This document shows, in pieces, positions 17,268-27,091 of a stretch of DNA of 53,597 bases. The position numbers were made by a program, and so were the translations under genes. Origin of the DNA: Marinomonas polaris DSM 16579 (GTDB taxonomy: Bacteria > Pseudomonadota > Gammaproteobacteria > Pseudomonadales > Marinomonadaceae); assembly GCF_900129155.1 (NCBI RefSeq), contig NZ_FQVF01000028.1, forward strand, positions 1 through 53,597, read 5' to 3'. The first letter of the stretch is position 1. The number at the start of each line of letters is the position of its first letter. Under the pieces are notes generated by a model, which ran no database searches, was not told the DNA's origin, and was given only the letters and a program-made list of their open reading frames with translations.

Positions 17268-17387
17268 CTATAAAGACGATTCTTGCTGCGTTTCAGCCGT
17301 GTCACTCGGTAAATAAAGCGCACCTTTATTTCCGCAAGCTGTAAGGAAAACAGCCAACACACACACTGAAAGCAACTTAAACATCAT
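17268..17387 (-). CDS. lptM: Small lipoprotein LptM (YifL family)
   Basis: This 39-residue lipoprotein has a hydrophobic signal (LLSVCVLAVFLTAC) and lipid-anchored Cys, directly followed by the family motif CGNKGALYLPSD (usually CGxKGPLYLP). In E. coli this protein assists maturation of the LPS translocon LptD/E (family knowledge). The ATG at 17387 (or 17384) follows AAGAG; the longer frame to 17504 adds a hydrophilic N-terminus and is rejected. It heads the lptM-lysA-dapF-DUF484-HAD run. Confidence 0.88.
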   Translation of the reverse strand: MMFKLLSVCVLAVFLTACGNKGALYLPSDTAETQQESSL

Positions 17388-17611
17388 CTTATCTCTTCTA
17401 TTTTTGATTGAGACAGTATACCTTGCAGCCAGTTCGTTTCCCAACCCCAGCGAGCTAATTACATAGATATTCTTTGGACAGTATTCTTTAGACAGAATAG
17501 GCATGCGCTTTGCCTTGAATTTGCTATATTTACCTCAAGCTATAAAGACACTGACTTAAGTTGGACTCAAACATCGCTAACTTCAACAAAACACAAAAAA
17601 CAAGAAGCTTA

Positions 17612-18490
17612 ATGAAAAACAAGATTGCCCCATGGATGGCTGCACTTGTCTGTGCCATCGCAATACACATACTCATAATCGAAGTATCAGACAGCCAACA
17701 TTGGTTTGATGTAGACACTCAACCCTCCACTTTTGAATTGTTTTTATTACCGGCAACACAAAAAACACCAAATAATGAGCCAACTGAAGCGGAAGTATTT
17801 AACCAGAGCGAAGAAACTAAACCAGTGGATGCTCAGCAAGCTGAAACAACGCTAGCCACAGAAGAAACACTACCTGCAAAAACTGAGCAAGCGGAACAAA
17901 TAGAAGAAACAGACTCAATAACACCAACTGAGCCACCAGCCAGCATTGTGTCTGAAAAACCTACAGGCAAAGAACTAAGTGAAAGAAATAATGGATTTGA
18001 TCCTCAAGAAGTAATAAACAACATAGACAATGAGCAGGTGTTATCAGAAACGCCTTTACAAGATAATGCACTGAATCCAAATATTAATACGGCTCAGTTA
18101 AGCTCCGACAAACCAGAACTACTTGATTTATCAAAAGTATCTTTGTCGCCAGATATAAAGGATGAAGCACTAACTGGTGTTTTCTCTGAAGAATTGAGAG
18201 ATAAAATTACAGAGTCGAAGAAAGCACAAAAAGACTATTTGAAAGGCTTAACAAAAGAAGTCGACTACCCAATCACCAAAGACGCAGATGGTACACGCTA
18301 CGTCAATATCAAAGGTGTCTGCTGGCGACTACCGAAAGAAGGCAGCAATGAAGGTTGGGCCATTGTATTTGATGGTTGTGGGGTAAAATCCAAGTTATTT
18401 CACTTTGAGTTGAATATTTCCCCCAGCATCATCACAAATGAGTTATTAGGGCCAGACTCACCATTCAATTTAGATCAAGCAGCAAAATAA
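17612..18490 (+). CDS. Unknown membrane-anchored periplasmic protein with TonB-like N-terminal topology
   Basis: I do not recognise this 292-residue protein. It has a short basic N-terminus, one transmembrane helix (about 6-25, WMAALVCAIAIHILIIEV, with a His inside the membrane span as in TonB), and then a long Glu/Thr/Pro/Gln-rich segment (about 45-150). The compact C-terminal region (about 220-290) contains YVNIKGVCWRLP and AIVFDGCGVK, two cysteines that could pair in the periplasm. The C-terminus does not look like a TonB C-terminal domain. The ATG at 17612 is preferred over the TTG at 17561. It is divergent from lptM, where cyaY lies in several relatives. Confidence 0.75.
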   Translation: MKNKIAPWMAALVCAIAIHILIIEVSDSQHWFDVDTQPSTFELFLLPATQKTPNNEPTEAEVFNQSEETKPVDAQQAETTLATEETLPAKTEQAEQIEETDSITPTEPPASIVSEKPTGKELSERNNGFDPQEVINNIDNEQVLSETPLQDNALNPNINTAQLSSDKPELLDLSKVSLSPDIKDEALTGVFSEELRDKITESKKAQKDYLKGLTKEVDYPITKDADGTRYVNIKGVCWRLPKEGSNEGWAIVFDGCGVKSKLFHFELNISPSIITNELLGPDSPFNLDQAAK

Positions 18491-18516
18491 CTGTCTTCCT
18501 AAAAAGTCACCTAAAC

Positions 18517-18545
18517 AAAAACGGCTACTCAAAGGTAGCCGTTTT
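18517..18545. terminator. Terminator between unknown gene and argH (convergent)
   Basis: AACGGCTAC and GTAGCCGTT form a stem around TCAAAG. It is flanked by A-rich DNA on the left and TTTT on the right, so it can act on transcripts from both convergent genes. Confidence 0.88.
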
Positions 18546-18576
18546 AAATAGTTCCAGTCAGTCTAACTAAACAAAC

Positions 18577-19977
18577 TTATCTTGCAGAAAGGTCTGCTTT
18601 AGCGCGTTCGACTGCTATTAATACTTGAGCAGGTGCCGTTCCACCAATGTGGTTACGAGCTGCTACAGAACCTTCAAGAGTCAAAACATCAAAGACGTCG
18701 GCTTCGATCATGCTACCGAAAGATTGAAGTTCTTCCAATGTCATTTCAGATAAATCCTTTCCGGTTTTCACACCGTAACCCACAGCTTTACCCACTACTT
18801 CGTGAGCATCACGGAATGCAACGCCATGACGTACCAAGTAGTCAGCTAAATCGGTAGCAGTAGAAAAACCACGACGAGCAGCTTCGTACATATGTTCTTT
18901 ACGAGACTCAATTGCAGGAATCATATCGGCAAATGCACGTAATGAGCCTTTTAGAGTATCAACCGTATCAAACAATGGCTCTTTATCTTCTTGGTTGTCT
19001 TTGTTGTAAGCCAAGCATTGTGACTTCATCAGGGTTAACAGGCCCATCAAATGCCCATAAACACGACCTGTTTTACCACGAACCAATTCTGGCACATCTG
19101 GATTTTTCTTCTGCGGCATAATGGACGAGCCGGTACAAAAGCGGTCTGGCAAATAAATGAAGTTAAACTGAGCAGATACCCACATCACCATTTCTTCAGC
19201 CCAGCGGGACATGTGCATCATGATAATAGACGCCGTTGCCGTAAATTCGATGGCAAAATCTCGGTCACTTACTGAATCCAAAGAGTTGTAAGTTGGGCGT
19301 TCAAAACCTAGCAACTCTGCCGTCATATGACGATCGATTGGGTAAGTTGTTCCCGCAAGCGCAGCTGCGCCAAGCGGTAAAATATTAATACGTTTACGGC
19401 AATCAACTAGACGCTCGTAATCACGCTGCATCATTTCATACCAAGCCATCAAATGATGACCAAAGGTCACTGGCTGAGCCGTTTGCAAATGCGTGAAGCC
19501 AGGCATAATGGTGTTCGCTTCTTTTTCAGCTAAGCTCAAAATGCCTTGTTGTAAACGAGTAACCTCCTCTAACAAGAAATCCACTTCGTCACGCATATAA
19601 AGACGAATGTCTGTAGCTACCTGGTCATTACGAGAACGGCCAGTGTGCAATTTTTTACCTGTTATGCCGATTTTTTGCGTCAAACGAGCTTCAATATTCA
19701 TGTGAACATCTTCTAACTCAATCGACCACTCAAACTCACCGCGAGCAATTTCGTCTTCGATTTCAGTCAGCCCCTGAATAATCTGATCTCGCTCTTCTTC
19801 AGTCAAAACGCCAACACTGGCAAGCATTTTGCCATGTGCAATTGACCCTTGAATATCCTGTTTTGCCATACGTTGATCAAACTCAACAGAAGCAGTAAAA
19901 CGCGCAACAAACGCATCAACAGGCTCAGAAAAACGACCACCCCATTGCTGGTTCGTGGTTTTATTAGTATCAGTCAT
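18577..19977 (-). CDS. argH: Argininosuccinate lyase
   Basis: ArgH cleaves argininosuccinate to arginine and fumarate. The fumarase-superfamily signature GSSIMPQKKNPD is present, as are WGGRF at the N-terminus, HTGRSRNDQVATD and TAQPVTFGHHL. The ATG at 19977 is preferred over a GTG at 19992. The resulting 466 residues fit the family. It is monocistronic by layout, divergent from hemC, as in Pseudomonas and other gammaproteobacteria. Confidence 0.97.
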   Translation of the reverse strand: MTDTNKTTNQQWGGRFSEPVDAFVARFTASVEFDQRMAKQDIQGSIAHGKMLASVGVLTEEERDQIIQGLTEIEDEIARGEFEWSIELEDVHMNIEARLTQKIGITGKKLHTGRSRNDQVATDIRLYMRDEVDFLLEEVTRLQQGILSLAEKEANTIMPGFTHLQTAQPVTFGHHLMAWYEMMQRDYERLVDCRKRINILPLGAAALAGTTYPIDRHMTAELLGFERPTYNSLDSVSDRDFAIEFTATASIIMMHMSRWAEEMVMWVSAQFNFIYLPDRFCTGSSIMPQKKNPDVPELVRGKTGRVYGHLMGLLTLMKSQCLAYNKDNQEDKEPLFDTVDTLKGSLRAFADMIPAIESRKEHMYEAARRGFSTATDLADYLVRHGVAFRDAHEVVGKAVGYGVKTGKDLSEMTLEELQSFGSMIEADVFDVLTLEGSVAARNHIGGTAPAQVLIAVERAKADLSAR

Positions 19978-20133
19978 TCGGTTGGTTCCCACACAAATTC
20001 AAACAGCTGCCAAGAGTACATTAAGCGCCTCGACTTATAAAGCATTGAAAGATGACGGACTCCTTCTTAACGAGTATCATTGATGAAGAAAAGTGAAAGA
20101 TATTTGTCCATCTACAAGTCATTAGGAGATGAA

Positions 20134-21072
20134 GTGAAAGATAAGATTGTGATCGCAACCAGAGAAAGTCAGTTAGCCCTTTGGCAAGCCAATAACGTCA
20201 AAGCGCAACTAGAAAGCCTCTACCCTGACATGAAAGTTGAATTACTTGGCATGACAACAAAAGGCGATCAAATTTTAGATTCACCTCTTTCTAAAATTGG
20301 CGGCAAAGGTCTTTTTGTTAAAGAACTAGAAAACGCACTTACAGAAGGTCGAGCCGATATTGCTGTGCATTCCATGAAAGATGTACCAATGGCCTTTCCT
20401 GAAGGATTAGGTCTCGCCGTAATTTGTGAGCGCGAAGACCCTAGCGATGCCTTTGTTTCTAATAAAGTGGAATCACTTGATCAGCTACCAAGCGGTGCAG
20501 TCGTAGGTACATCCAGCTTACGCCGCTCTTGCCAGTTACGCATGAAACGCCCCGACCTGATAATCAAAGACCTTCGCGGCAACGTGAATACGCGCCTCAG
20601 AAAAATGGATGACGGTGAATACGATGCCATTATTTTGGCGACGGCTGGCTTAGTTCGCCTAGAAATGCTTGACCGAATTCGACAAAGAATTCCTGCTGAA
20701 ACGAGCTTACCAGCAGGCGGACAAGGTGCTATGGGAATAGAATGCCGATCTGATGATGTTCAAACCATTAATTTATTAGCGCCATTGCAACATGAAGAAA
20801 CGGCCATTCGAGTTACTGCAGAACGCGCAGTGAATGAGCGCCTTAATGGGGGGTGCCAAGCCCCTATTGCTTGTTTCGCGATATTAACAGGCGACTCTAT
20901 TTGGTTAAGAGGCTTGGTCGGTAGTCCTGATGGCAAAACTATGATTGAAGGCGAAATTCGTGGTCATAAAGACGATGCAAAATCCCTTGGAGTTCAATTG
21001 GCCGACGACTTACTTGCTCGCGGCGCAGACATCATACTTGATGCCTTATACAATGAAGAAAATAGTAATTAA
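20134..21072 (+). CDS. hemC: Porphobilinogen deaminase (hydroxymethylbilane synthase)
   Basis: HemC polymerises four porphobilinogens. The dipyrromethane cofactor cysteine is Cys241 in NGGCQAPIACF. Conserved substrate-binding segments are IATRESQLALWQA, VHSMKDVP and GTSSLRRSCQL. The GTG at 20134 is chosen because AGGAG lies five bases upstream and it gives 312 residues, the family length. An upstream ATG at 20080 would add 18 unconserved residues. It is the first gene of hemC-hemD-hemX-hemY. Confidence 0.96.
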   Translation: MKDKIVIATRESQLALWQANNVKAQLESLYPDMKVELLGMTTKGDQILDSPLSKIGGKGLFVKELENALTEGRADIAVHSMKDVPMAFPEGLGLAVICEREDPSDAFVSNKVESLDQLPSGAVVGTSSLRRSCQLRMKRPDLIIKDLRGNVNTRLRKMDDGEYDAIILATAGLVRLEMLDRIRQRIPAETSLPAGGQGAMGIECRSDDVQTINLLAPLQHEETAIRVTAERAVNERLNGGCQAPIACFAILTGDSIWLRGLVGSPDGKTMIEGEIRGHKDDAKSLGVQLADDLLARGADIILDALYNEENSN

Positions 21073-21113
21073 GAAGTTCAACTAGAAAGCAAAATAGAAT
21101 AGGCAAAATATTA

Positions 21114-21866
21114 GTGCAAGACTGTCGTATCCTAATAACCCGCCCCGAGCCTGAAAATTCGCTTAGCCGTGAACGCGTTCGCGCTTACGGCTGGGTAGCA
21201 GTACCTCTTCCAATGCTGGAAATTACACCTGTAGAAGATATAAACAAAAAAGCTATTATTCGGGCACAAATTTTTGATATCGATACGTTTGATTACGTTA
21301 TATTTGTTAGTAAAAATGCCGCTCGTCTCGCGTGCGATTGGCTAGATGAATGCTGGCCAATGCTACCAATTAATGTTCATTGGATCGGCATAGGCCAAGG
21401 TACGACACAAACATTATTAAATGAAGGCGTTCCAGCTCTATCGAATCCTGGACATACTACTGAAGCCTTACTTGAATGGTTAAAGCCTGCCAGAATGAAA
21501 GATCAGAAAGTATTGATTGTTCGTGGCGAAGGTGGACGCCCAGAACTTGCCAATAAGCTGAAGGAGAGAGGCGCAAAAGTCAGCTATCTTTCGCTCTACG
21601 ATAGAAAAAAACCGATCTATTATGCTCAAACTTTCTTCATGCTGCCCGATATCAATTTAATATGGGTAACAAGTGGAGAAAGTTTACTCAATCTTTCAGA
21701 ATACGTGTCGCTGCATAAACCAGAATGGAAAACGCTGCCTATACTCACACCTAGTATTAGGGTCAATCAGCAAGCAAAAGAAATGGGTTGGATAAATGCC
21801 TCGTGCGCAAATGGCGCTGACGATAATAGCTTGATCAAAGCGACAGAATTTCACACAGGAAAATAG
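21114..21866 (+). CDS. hemD: Uroporphyrinogen-III synthase
   Basis: HemD closes the tetrapyrrole ring with inversion of ring D. The family is poorly conserved, but the N-terminal ILITRPEPEN, the segment VIFVSKNAARLACDWL and the nucleotide-like VLIVRGEGGRPELANKLKERGAKV fit it. The start is GTG at 21114 with only a weak ribosome site. It is placed between hemC and hemX, 1 bp before the hemX ATG. Confidence 0.92.
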   Translation: MQDCRILITRPEPENSLSRERVRAYGWVAVPLPMLEITPVEDINKKAIIRAQIFDIDTFDYVIFVSKNAARLACDWLDECWPMLPINVHWIGIGQGTTQTLLNEGVPALSNPGHTTEALLEWLKPARMKDQKVLIVRGEGGRPELANKLKERGAKVSYLSLYDRKKPIYYAQTFFMLPDINLIWVTSGESLLNLSEYVSLHKPEWKTLPILTPSIRVNQQAKEMGWINASCANGADDNSLIKATEFHTGK

Positions 21867-21867
21867 A

Positions 21868-23133
21868 ATGACTGAGAATAACAAGCAAGAGCAACATCCA
21901 AACGCCGCTATTGAGACAACGCCTGAAGCTGAAACTAAAAGCCAAAAGAAGCAGCCAGATCTGCTTGAAAAAGCTAAAGAAAAAAACACACCACAACCAG
22001 CAATCAATCTACTTGTCTCACTTTCTCTTGGCCTATCAGCTGTCGCCCTAGCAACAAGTGGTTGGTTATATTTCCAAAGTACTCAAAGCACACTTCACAA
22101 AGACATTCAGCAATTAACAACTCAACAAACTAATTTCGATAATAAGTTAAACGCCAATACGCTGAATAAATCTCAGTTTAATCAACTAATTGAACAAGTT
22201 AAAACGTCAGAGCAAACAATCCTATTGCAAAAAAATGAACTCGCGGTCCAGCAAGCTCAACAGGACGAAAAGCTACTATCACTTGAATCAAGGCTTAATC
22301 GACTCAACAACACCACTAAAGAAGATTGGAAGTTAGCTGAGGCTGAGTATTTAATTCGTCTTGCTAATCAACGTTTATTACTTGAGTCTGACAATAGCGG
22401 CGCTGCCACATTACTCATCAATGCTGATGATATTCTTAATGAACTCGAAGACCCTATCGTATTTGCAACACGTAAAGCCTTGGCAAAAGACATCCAAGCG
22501 TTAAAGTCCATCAGCCAATTTGATTTAGAAGGCGCTTACCTCAAGCTAAACGCTTTGTATGATAATGTTCAAACTCTGCCTCAACGAGAACCATCCAAAG
22601 AGTGGCAAGCAAATACCACAGAGAAAACAAAAGAAGCTGAAGACTCTACAACCAGCAAAATAACCTCAGTTCTAGAAAGCTTTTGGAAATCCATACGTTC
22701 ACTAGTGGTCATAAATTACAATCACAAACCAATAAAAGCGTTGCTGCCACCAGCAGAATACCAAGAGCTCATTACTGGTATACAACTACAACTGGAAATT
22801 GCTCAGGTAGCCTTAATCAAAGGCGAGCCAATGATTTACCAACAAGCGCTGTCTCGTGTTGCAAACGCAACAACAGAGCATTTTGAAACTCAATCAAATA
22901 TTGTTACGACATTCTTGGCCAGTCTAACCGTATTACAACAGCTGAATCCATCACCAGACCTACCACTCCCTAGAGAATCATTAATGGCGATGAAATCATT
23001 AATGAAGGAATGGAATGACCGCAGCTCAATCAAACCAAATACCTCCGACAATGTTGAGCAATCTCAAATAGAGAGTGAGAAAAAAAGCGAAAGCACTACC
23101 GCACCTCAAACCGACCTAGGAGATAAAGCATGA
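21868..23133 (+). CDS. hemX: HemX-like membrane protein of the hem operon
   Basis: The 421-residue protein has an acidic, Lys/Gln-rich cytoplasmic N-terminus (about 1-45), one transmembrane helix (about 48-70, LLVSLSLGLSAVALATSGWLYF), a coiled-coil region (about 75-145) and a C-terminal HemX domain containing WKLAEAEYLIRLANQRLLLE. HemX proteins were labelled uroporphyrinogen methyltransferases but carry no recognisable methyltransferase motif; the role is unclear. Its stop overlaps the hemY start (ATGA). Confidence 0.92.
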   Translation: MTENNKQEQHPNAAIETTPEAETKSQKKQPDLLEKAKEKNTPQPAINLLVSLSLGLSAVALATSGWLYFQSTQSTLHKDIQQLTTQQTNFDNKLNANTLNKSQFNQLIEQVKTSEQTILLQKNELAVQQAQQDEKLLSLESRLNRLNNTTKEDWKLAEAEYLIRLANQRLLLESDNSGAATLLINADDILNELEDPIVFATRKALAKDIQALKSISQFDLEGAYLKLNALYDNVQTLPQREPSKEWQANTTEKTKEAEDSTTSKITSVLESFWKSIRSLVVINYNHKPIKALLPPAEYQELITGIQLQLEIAQVALIKGEPMIYQQALSRVANATTEHFETQSNIVTTFLASLTVLQQLNPSPDLPLPRESLMAMKSLMKEWNDRSSIKPNTSDNVEQSQIESEKKSESTTAPQTDLGDKA

Positions 23134-24359
23134 GAAAACTCCTTTTCCTACTTGTCATCATGATGGCAGTGGGTGGTGTATTAGGGCTACTGATGCGTCA
23201 AGACAGCGGCTATGTACTCGTGGCTTACAATGGCGTTACCGTTGAAACCAGTTTATGGGTCTTAGTTGTAGCCATGGTTATCGCGCTATTTGTACTTAGC
23301 TGGGTAAAACGAATTCTGTTTATAGCTCTAAGGCCCAGCAACTCTCTAGCAAAAGTCACTGGCAATTTGGCGCAAAAAAGAGCCTCACGAAATACTATTC
23401 GAGGCATGTTGGAACTCGTTGGTGGCAATTGGAACAAAGCAGAGAAATTACTAACCAACAGCGCCGAAAAAGTCCCTTACCCACTGATCAATTATATCGG
23501 TGCCGCTTATGCCGCCAGCGAACAAGATGAACATGAACGCTCAAAAGCATTATTACGCTCCGCCCATAAATCAACACCAGAAGCAGAATTTGCTATTGGC
23601 TTTGCTCAAAGCCAAATCCAAATAAAGCAAGAACACTACGAAGGCGCTCTCGCCTCGCTTTTGCGTCTACAAAAGTTGAAACCAAAGCACAAACAAGTAT
23701 TAAAAATGCTAGTCACGGTTTACAAGCAGCTAAAAGACTGGGATGCCTTGCTCACCCTAACCCCAATACTCAAAAAAGATGGCATATTCGATGATGATAA
23801 TATGCTTGAGCTAGAACGAAATGCATTTTTAGCTCTACTTGATAAGATAAAGTTTCGCAATAAGCTTGGACAAAACAAAAAAGAGCTGGTTGCTGAAGTA
23901 GAAAACCTGTGGAATAAATTAGACACTCTGTCTCAAGATGACAGGATGAGACAACTATATGCTCACACCCTCATTCATTTCGGAGACGATGCAAAAGCTG
24001 AAAGCTTTATTCGCAATAGCTTAAATAACAGATGGTCTGAAGAGTTGGTTTATGAATATGGCAACATAAAACAAGACAACACTAAAAAGCTATTAACCCA
24101 TTGTGAAAACTGGCTTAAAAAAGAGCCAGCAAGTGCAAACTTATATCTTGTCTGTGGCCGCTTGAGCCAATCAATGATGCTGTGGGGTAAGGCAAGAGAC
24201 TACTACGAACAAGCGCTTTCTCTTGATACACAAAACGAAGCGCTTGCAGAGCTGAGTCGCTTACTAAAAGCCATGGGCGATACCAAAGCAAGCCAAGAGC
24301 TAATGATGATTAATCTGAGTAATGCTAGTAATCAATTAAAACCACTACCTCTGCCTTAG
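23130..24359 (+). CDS. hemY: HemY-like membrane TPR protein of the hem operon
   Basis: The 409-residue protein has two N-terminal transmembrane helices (about 4-24 and 40-60) followed by the HemY_N motif KRASRNTIRGMLELVGGNWNKAEKLL and TPR-like helices to the end. This is the gammaproteobacterial HemY, unrelated to the Bacillus protoporphyrinogen oxidase of the same name. It overlaps hemX by four bases and is followed by a strong terminator. Confidence 0.93.
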   Translation: MRKLLFLLVIMMAVGGVLGLLMRQDSGYVLVAYNGVTVETSLWVLVVAMVIALFVLSWVKRILFIALRPSNSLAKVTGNLAQKRASRNTIRGMLELVGGNWNKAEKLLTNSAEKVPYPLINYIGAAYAASEQDEHERSKALLRSAHKSTPEAEFAIGFAQSQIQIKQEHYEGALASLLRLQKLKPKHKQVLKMLVTVYKQLKDWDALLTLTPILKKDGIFDDDNMLELERNAFLALLDKIKFRNKLGQNKKELVAEVENLWNKLDTLSQDDRMRQLYAHTLIHFGDDAKAESFIRNSLNNRWSEELVYEYGNIKQDNTKKLLTHCENWLKKEPASANLYLVCGRLSQSMMLWGKARDYYEQALSLDTQNEALAELSRLLKAMGDTKASQELMMINLSNASNQLKPLPLP

Positions 24360-24387
24360 CAACCTCATTCGCAAAATATATAGACAT

Positions 24388-24422
24388 AAAAAAACGCTGT
24401 TATTTTCATAACAGCGTTTTTT
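24388..24422. terminator. Terminator between hemY and aer-like gene (convergent)
   Basis: AACGCTGTTAT and ATAACAGCGTT form a perfect 11-bp stem with loop TTTC. A7 precedes it and T6 follows it, so it serves both converging transcripts. Confidence 0.93.
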
Positions 24423-24477
24423 ATTATTCATAAATAGAGCTAATCGTTAAAATGTAACAGCCATCCAAAGTAAAGCG

Positions 24478-26025
24478 TTATTTAAAACGCACCACCAATT
24501 CATGCATATTATTCGCTACATCTTGCAAAGCTCTAATACTATCGCTTGATTGATTTGATTTCTCAGAGCTCTCAACAGACAAATCTGAAATTCGCACGAC
24601 TTGACGATTAATATCCTCAGATACATGTGCTTGCTCTTCGACTGCAGCCGACATCTGTATTGCCATATCAGATATTTTCGACACGGCCTCAACAATGCTA
24701 ACAAAGGCGCTTTCCATCGCTATGATTTTTTCTAAACCTTGTGCTGCATCTTGCTTACCTTGATTGGCAATCGATACCGAGTTTTTAGCGCCACTGCGAA
24801 GCGTTTCTATAATGTGGTGAATATCCTTTGTGGAACCCTGTGTTCTTTGAGCCAGTTGACGCACCTCATCTGCCACTACAGCAAAACCTCGACCATGCTC
24901 GCCTGCACGCGCAGCTTCAATCGCTGCATTTAATGCCAACAGGTTCGTTTGCTCGGCAATTTGATCTATCATCTGCGCAACTTGTGCAATTTGTTCAGAG
25001 CGATCTGCCAGTTCCTGTACCGTAGCACCGATATCATTCACTGTTTCACTTAATTGGCGAATCGACTGACGTGTTTCTTCAACAGTTTTTTGCCCACTTT
25101 TTGCGGCTTCAGAAGAAGATTTAGCGCTATCCGCAGTCATTTGTACATGTTGAGCAACATCATTAATGGTTGTCGTCATTTGCTGCATAGCGGCAGCAAC
25201 ATCTTGGGTTTCATGCTGCTGACTTACCATCCCTTTAGTCGTTTCGATTGTAAGCCCAAGGCCAATTTTAGATTGTTCGGAGACTTTTAAAGACTCATCT
25301 TCAAAACGAGTCAATACTGCATCCATTCTTGATAAAAGACTCTTTACACCAACATCTAAGGTAGCAATATCTAAGGAGGTATCTGAATAAGTTATGCCAG
25401 CTAGAGGATGAAGAAAAGCAGTTGATAATCGCTGCTTTAAAGTCGCCTGTAATTTAGAATGGTTCAGAAAAAACAAGGCATTCGCCAATAAACTTGCCAC
25501 AGTCAGAACGCCTGCACCGTACATAATGTTAACACTGCCTGCAGCAACAGCCAGAACGATACCAACCAAAGGCAACACTAGCTTCCATGACATAAAGGTT
25601 CTTGGCAGAACATTTTTACCACTATTGATTCGTTGATAGATTTTTCCTGCTCGTGCTACGTCTTCTCTATTAGGCACGGTCCTAACAGATTCATAACCAA
25701 TAACTTTTCCACCTTCAGTGACAGGGGTTACGTAAGCATCCACCCAGTAAAAGTCGCCATTTTTACAGCGATTTTTCACCAAGCCCATCCAAGCTTTTCC
25801 TTGCTTTAAAGTGTCCCACATAATTTGGAACGCCTCTTTAGGCATATCAGGATGGCGTACGATGTTATGAGGGCTGCCAATTAACTCGCTTTTATCAAAG
25901 CCGCTAATTTTTACAAATGCATCATTGCAGTGAAGAATTTTTCCTTTCAAATCTGTAGTCGTAATGAGCTTCTCATCTTTAGAAAATGTTTTCTCTTGAT
26001 TTGTCACTGGCATATTTTGGCGCAT
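24478..26025 (-). CDS. aer: Aer-type PAS methyl-accepting chemotaxis protein
   Basis: The 515-residue protein has an N-terminal PAS domain (about 15-120) with the Aer-family signature HNIVRHPDMPKEAF and WMGLVKNRCKNGDFYWVDAYVTP, which binds FAD in E. coli Aer. It is followed by a hydrophobic membrane segment (about 145-188) and a cytoplasmic signalling domain with EQTNLLALNAAIEAARAGEHGRGFAVVADEVR. There is no periplasmic sensor domain. It would steer motility by redox or oxygen state, coupling to the flagellar genes elsewhere in the window (inference). Confidence 0.93.
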   Translation of the reverse strand: MRQNMPVTNQEKTFSKDEKLITTTDLKGKILHCNDAFVKISGFDKSELIGSPHNIVRHPDMPKEAFQIMWDTLKQGKAWMGLVKNRCKNGDFYWVDAYVTPVTEGGKVIGYESVRTVPNREDVARAGKIYQRINSGKNVLPRTFMSWKLVLPLVGIVLAVAAGSVNIMYGAGVLTVASLLANALFFLNHSKLQATLKQRLSTAFLHPLAGITYSDTSLDIATLDVGVKSLLSRMDAVLTRFEDESLKVSEQSKIGLGLTIETTKGMVSQQHETQDVAAAMQQMTTTINDVAQHVQMTADSAKSSSEAAKSGQKTVEETRQSIRQLSETVNDIGATVQELADRSEQIAQVAQMIDQIAEQTNLLALNAAIEAARAGEHGRGFAVVADEVRQLAQRTQGSTKDIHHIIETLRSGAKNSVSIANQGKQDAAQGLEKIIAMESAFVSIVEAVSKISDMAIQMSAAVEEQAHVSEDINRQVVRISDLSVESSEKSNQSSDSIRALQDVANNMHELVVRFK

Positions 26026-26124
26026 AGAAAAGCTATCCTTGAAACTTTATATAAAGGTAGTTTTAGATAGAAACCAATTTATCTTAACTTAACCATAAGA
26101 TGAATTTATCAAAATATCTAAATA

Positions 26125-27036
26125 TTATTTTAGTAAGCTTCTATTTAGCCAGCGAGTAAAAACGGGTAATAAATATGTAGGTATTTGTAAAGCACCAGCT
26201 AAGGGTAAAAACGCCGGCCCCAATAAAGTCCCTGCAATACTATACGTAAGTAAGACATTTCGATTCCCAGAAGTAATCGCTGCCGTTAGTGCAATAGCTT
26301 TGCCGTGCTTGCGATAAAAAAGATAAGACAAAGCAAAAAATAGACAACATAAACCCGTTGCTATCAGAAAGTAATTCAATGCCATCATTGGATCTTGATC
26401 AAATAACACACGAAAACTACCAACTAATCCAAATGGAAAAGCAAACACCAACAAAATGGTATAAGGCGATATTTTCATCAAAAACCGACTTAATGTTTCT
26501 TCAGGTAAAAAACGATGAACAAAAAATGAGAACAACATGGGGCCAAATATAAAAACCACTAAGCGAATGAAATAACTTCCCCAATCCAATTTAACACTTT
26601 GTGTCTGAAAAAATATCAAAGTAATAAAAATAGAAAGAGGTAAAACTAGTGTTGTTGCAATAGTCATTGCCATAGCCTGTAGGCTATCAAAACCTAACGC
26701 TCTAACAATCGCAGGTGTCGCAAATAAAGATCCAGTCGCGCCCACTGCAACAATGGCTAATAAAAGATCAGAATCAAACGCCAACCACCAGCCAATTACA
26801 CTGACTACCCCCATAAACACAGCAGAATGCAACATGGCATAGAGCCATATTCCTTTACTACTCAATCGTTTAATTAATTCATTTTGTTTCATACCTAACA
26901 GCGTCAATGACATTAGGGTAAACAGCACAATAGGTAAAAAAGGGAAAAAAGCTAACGAAACCGAGGGAAGTAAAAAGCCAAGAACAGCAAACACGAACAT
27001 AAAAGGAAGGGAATTTCGAACAAGGAAAAGCAACAT
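26125..27036 (-). CDS. BASS-family-like (bile acid:sodium symporter) membrane transporter
   Basis: This is a 303-residue, very hydrophobic protein with about nine to ten predicted transmembrane helices. The pattern of paired helices and the late motif SGNRNVLLTYSIAGTLLGP resembles the BASS fold, where a conserved Gly/Asn-rich crossover helix lies at that place. The substrate cannot be told from sequence. It is downstream of a 61-residue small gene on the same strand (55-bp gap). A different permease family is possible. Confidence 0.6.
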   Translation of the reverse strand: MLLFLVRNSLPFMFVFAVLGFLLPSVSLAFFPFLPIVLFTLMSLTLLGMKQNELIKRLSSKGIWLYAMLHSAVFMGVVSVIGWWLAFDSDLLLAIVAVGATGSLFATPAIVRALGFDSLQAMAMTIATTLVLPLSIFITLIFFQTQSVKLDWGSYFIRLVVFIFGPMLFSFFVHRFLPEETLSRFLMKISPYTILLVFAFPFGLVGSFRVLFDQDPMMALNYFLIATGLCCLFFALSYLFYRKHGKAIALTAAITSGNRNVLLTYSIAGTLLGPAFLPLAGALQIPTYLLPVFTRWLNRSLLK

Positions 27037-27091
27037 GGGTTAAACACCTTAATAGGCAGCCCAATATAAAAAACAACCGTAAACTATCTAA

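Noticed and set aside
26026..26124. Possible sigma-28 promoter upstream of the aer-like gene
   Set aside because: A TAAG-like -35 is present but the -10 does not match GCCGATAA at enough positions.
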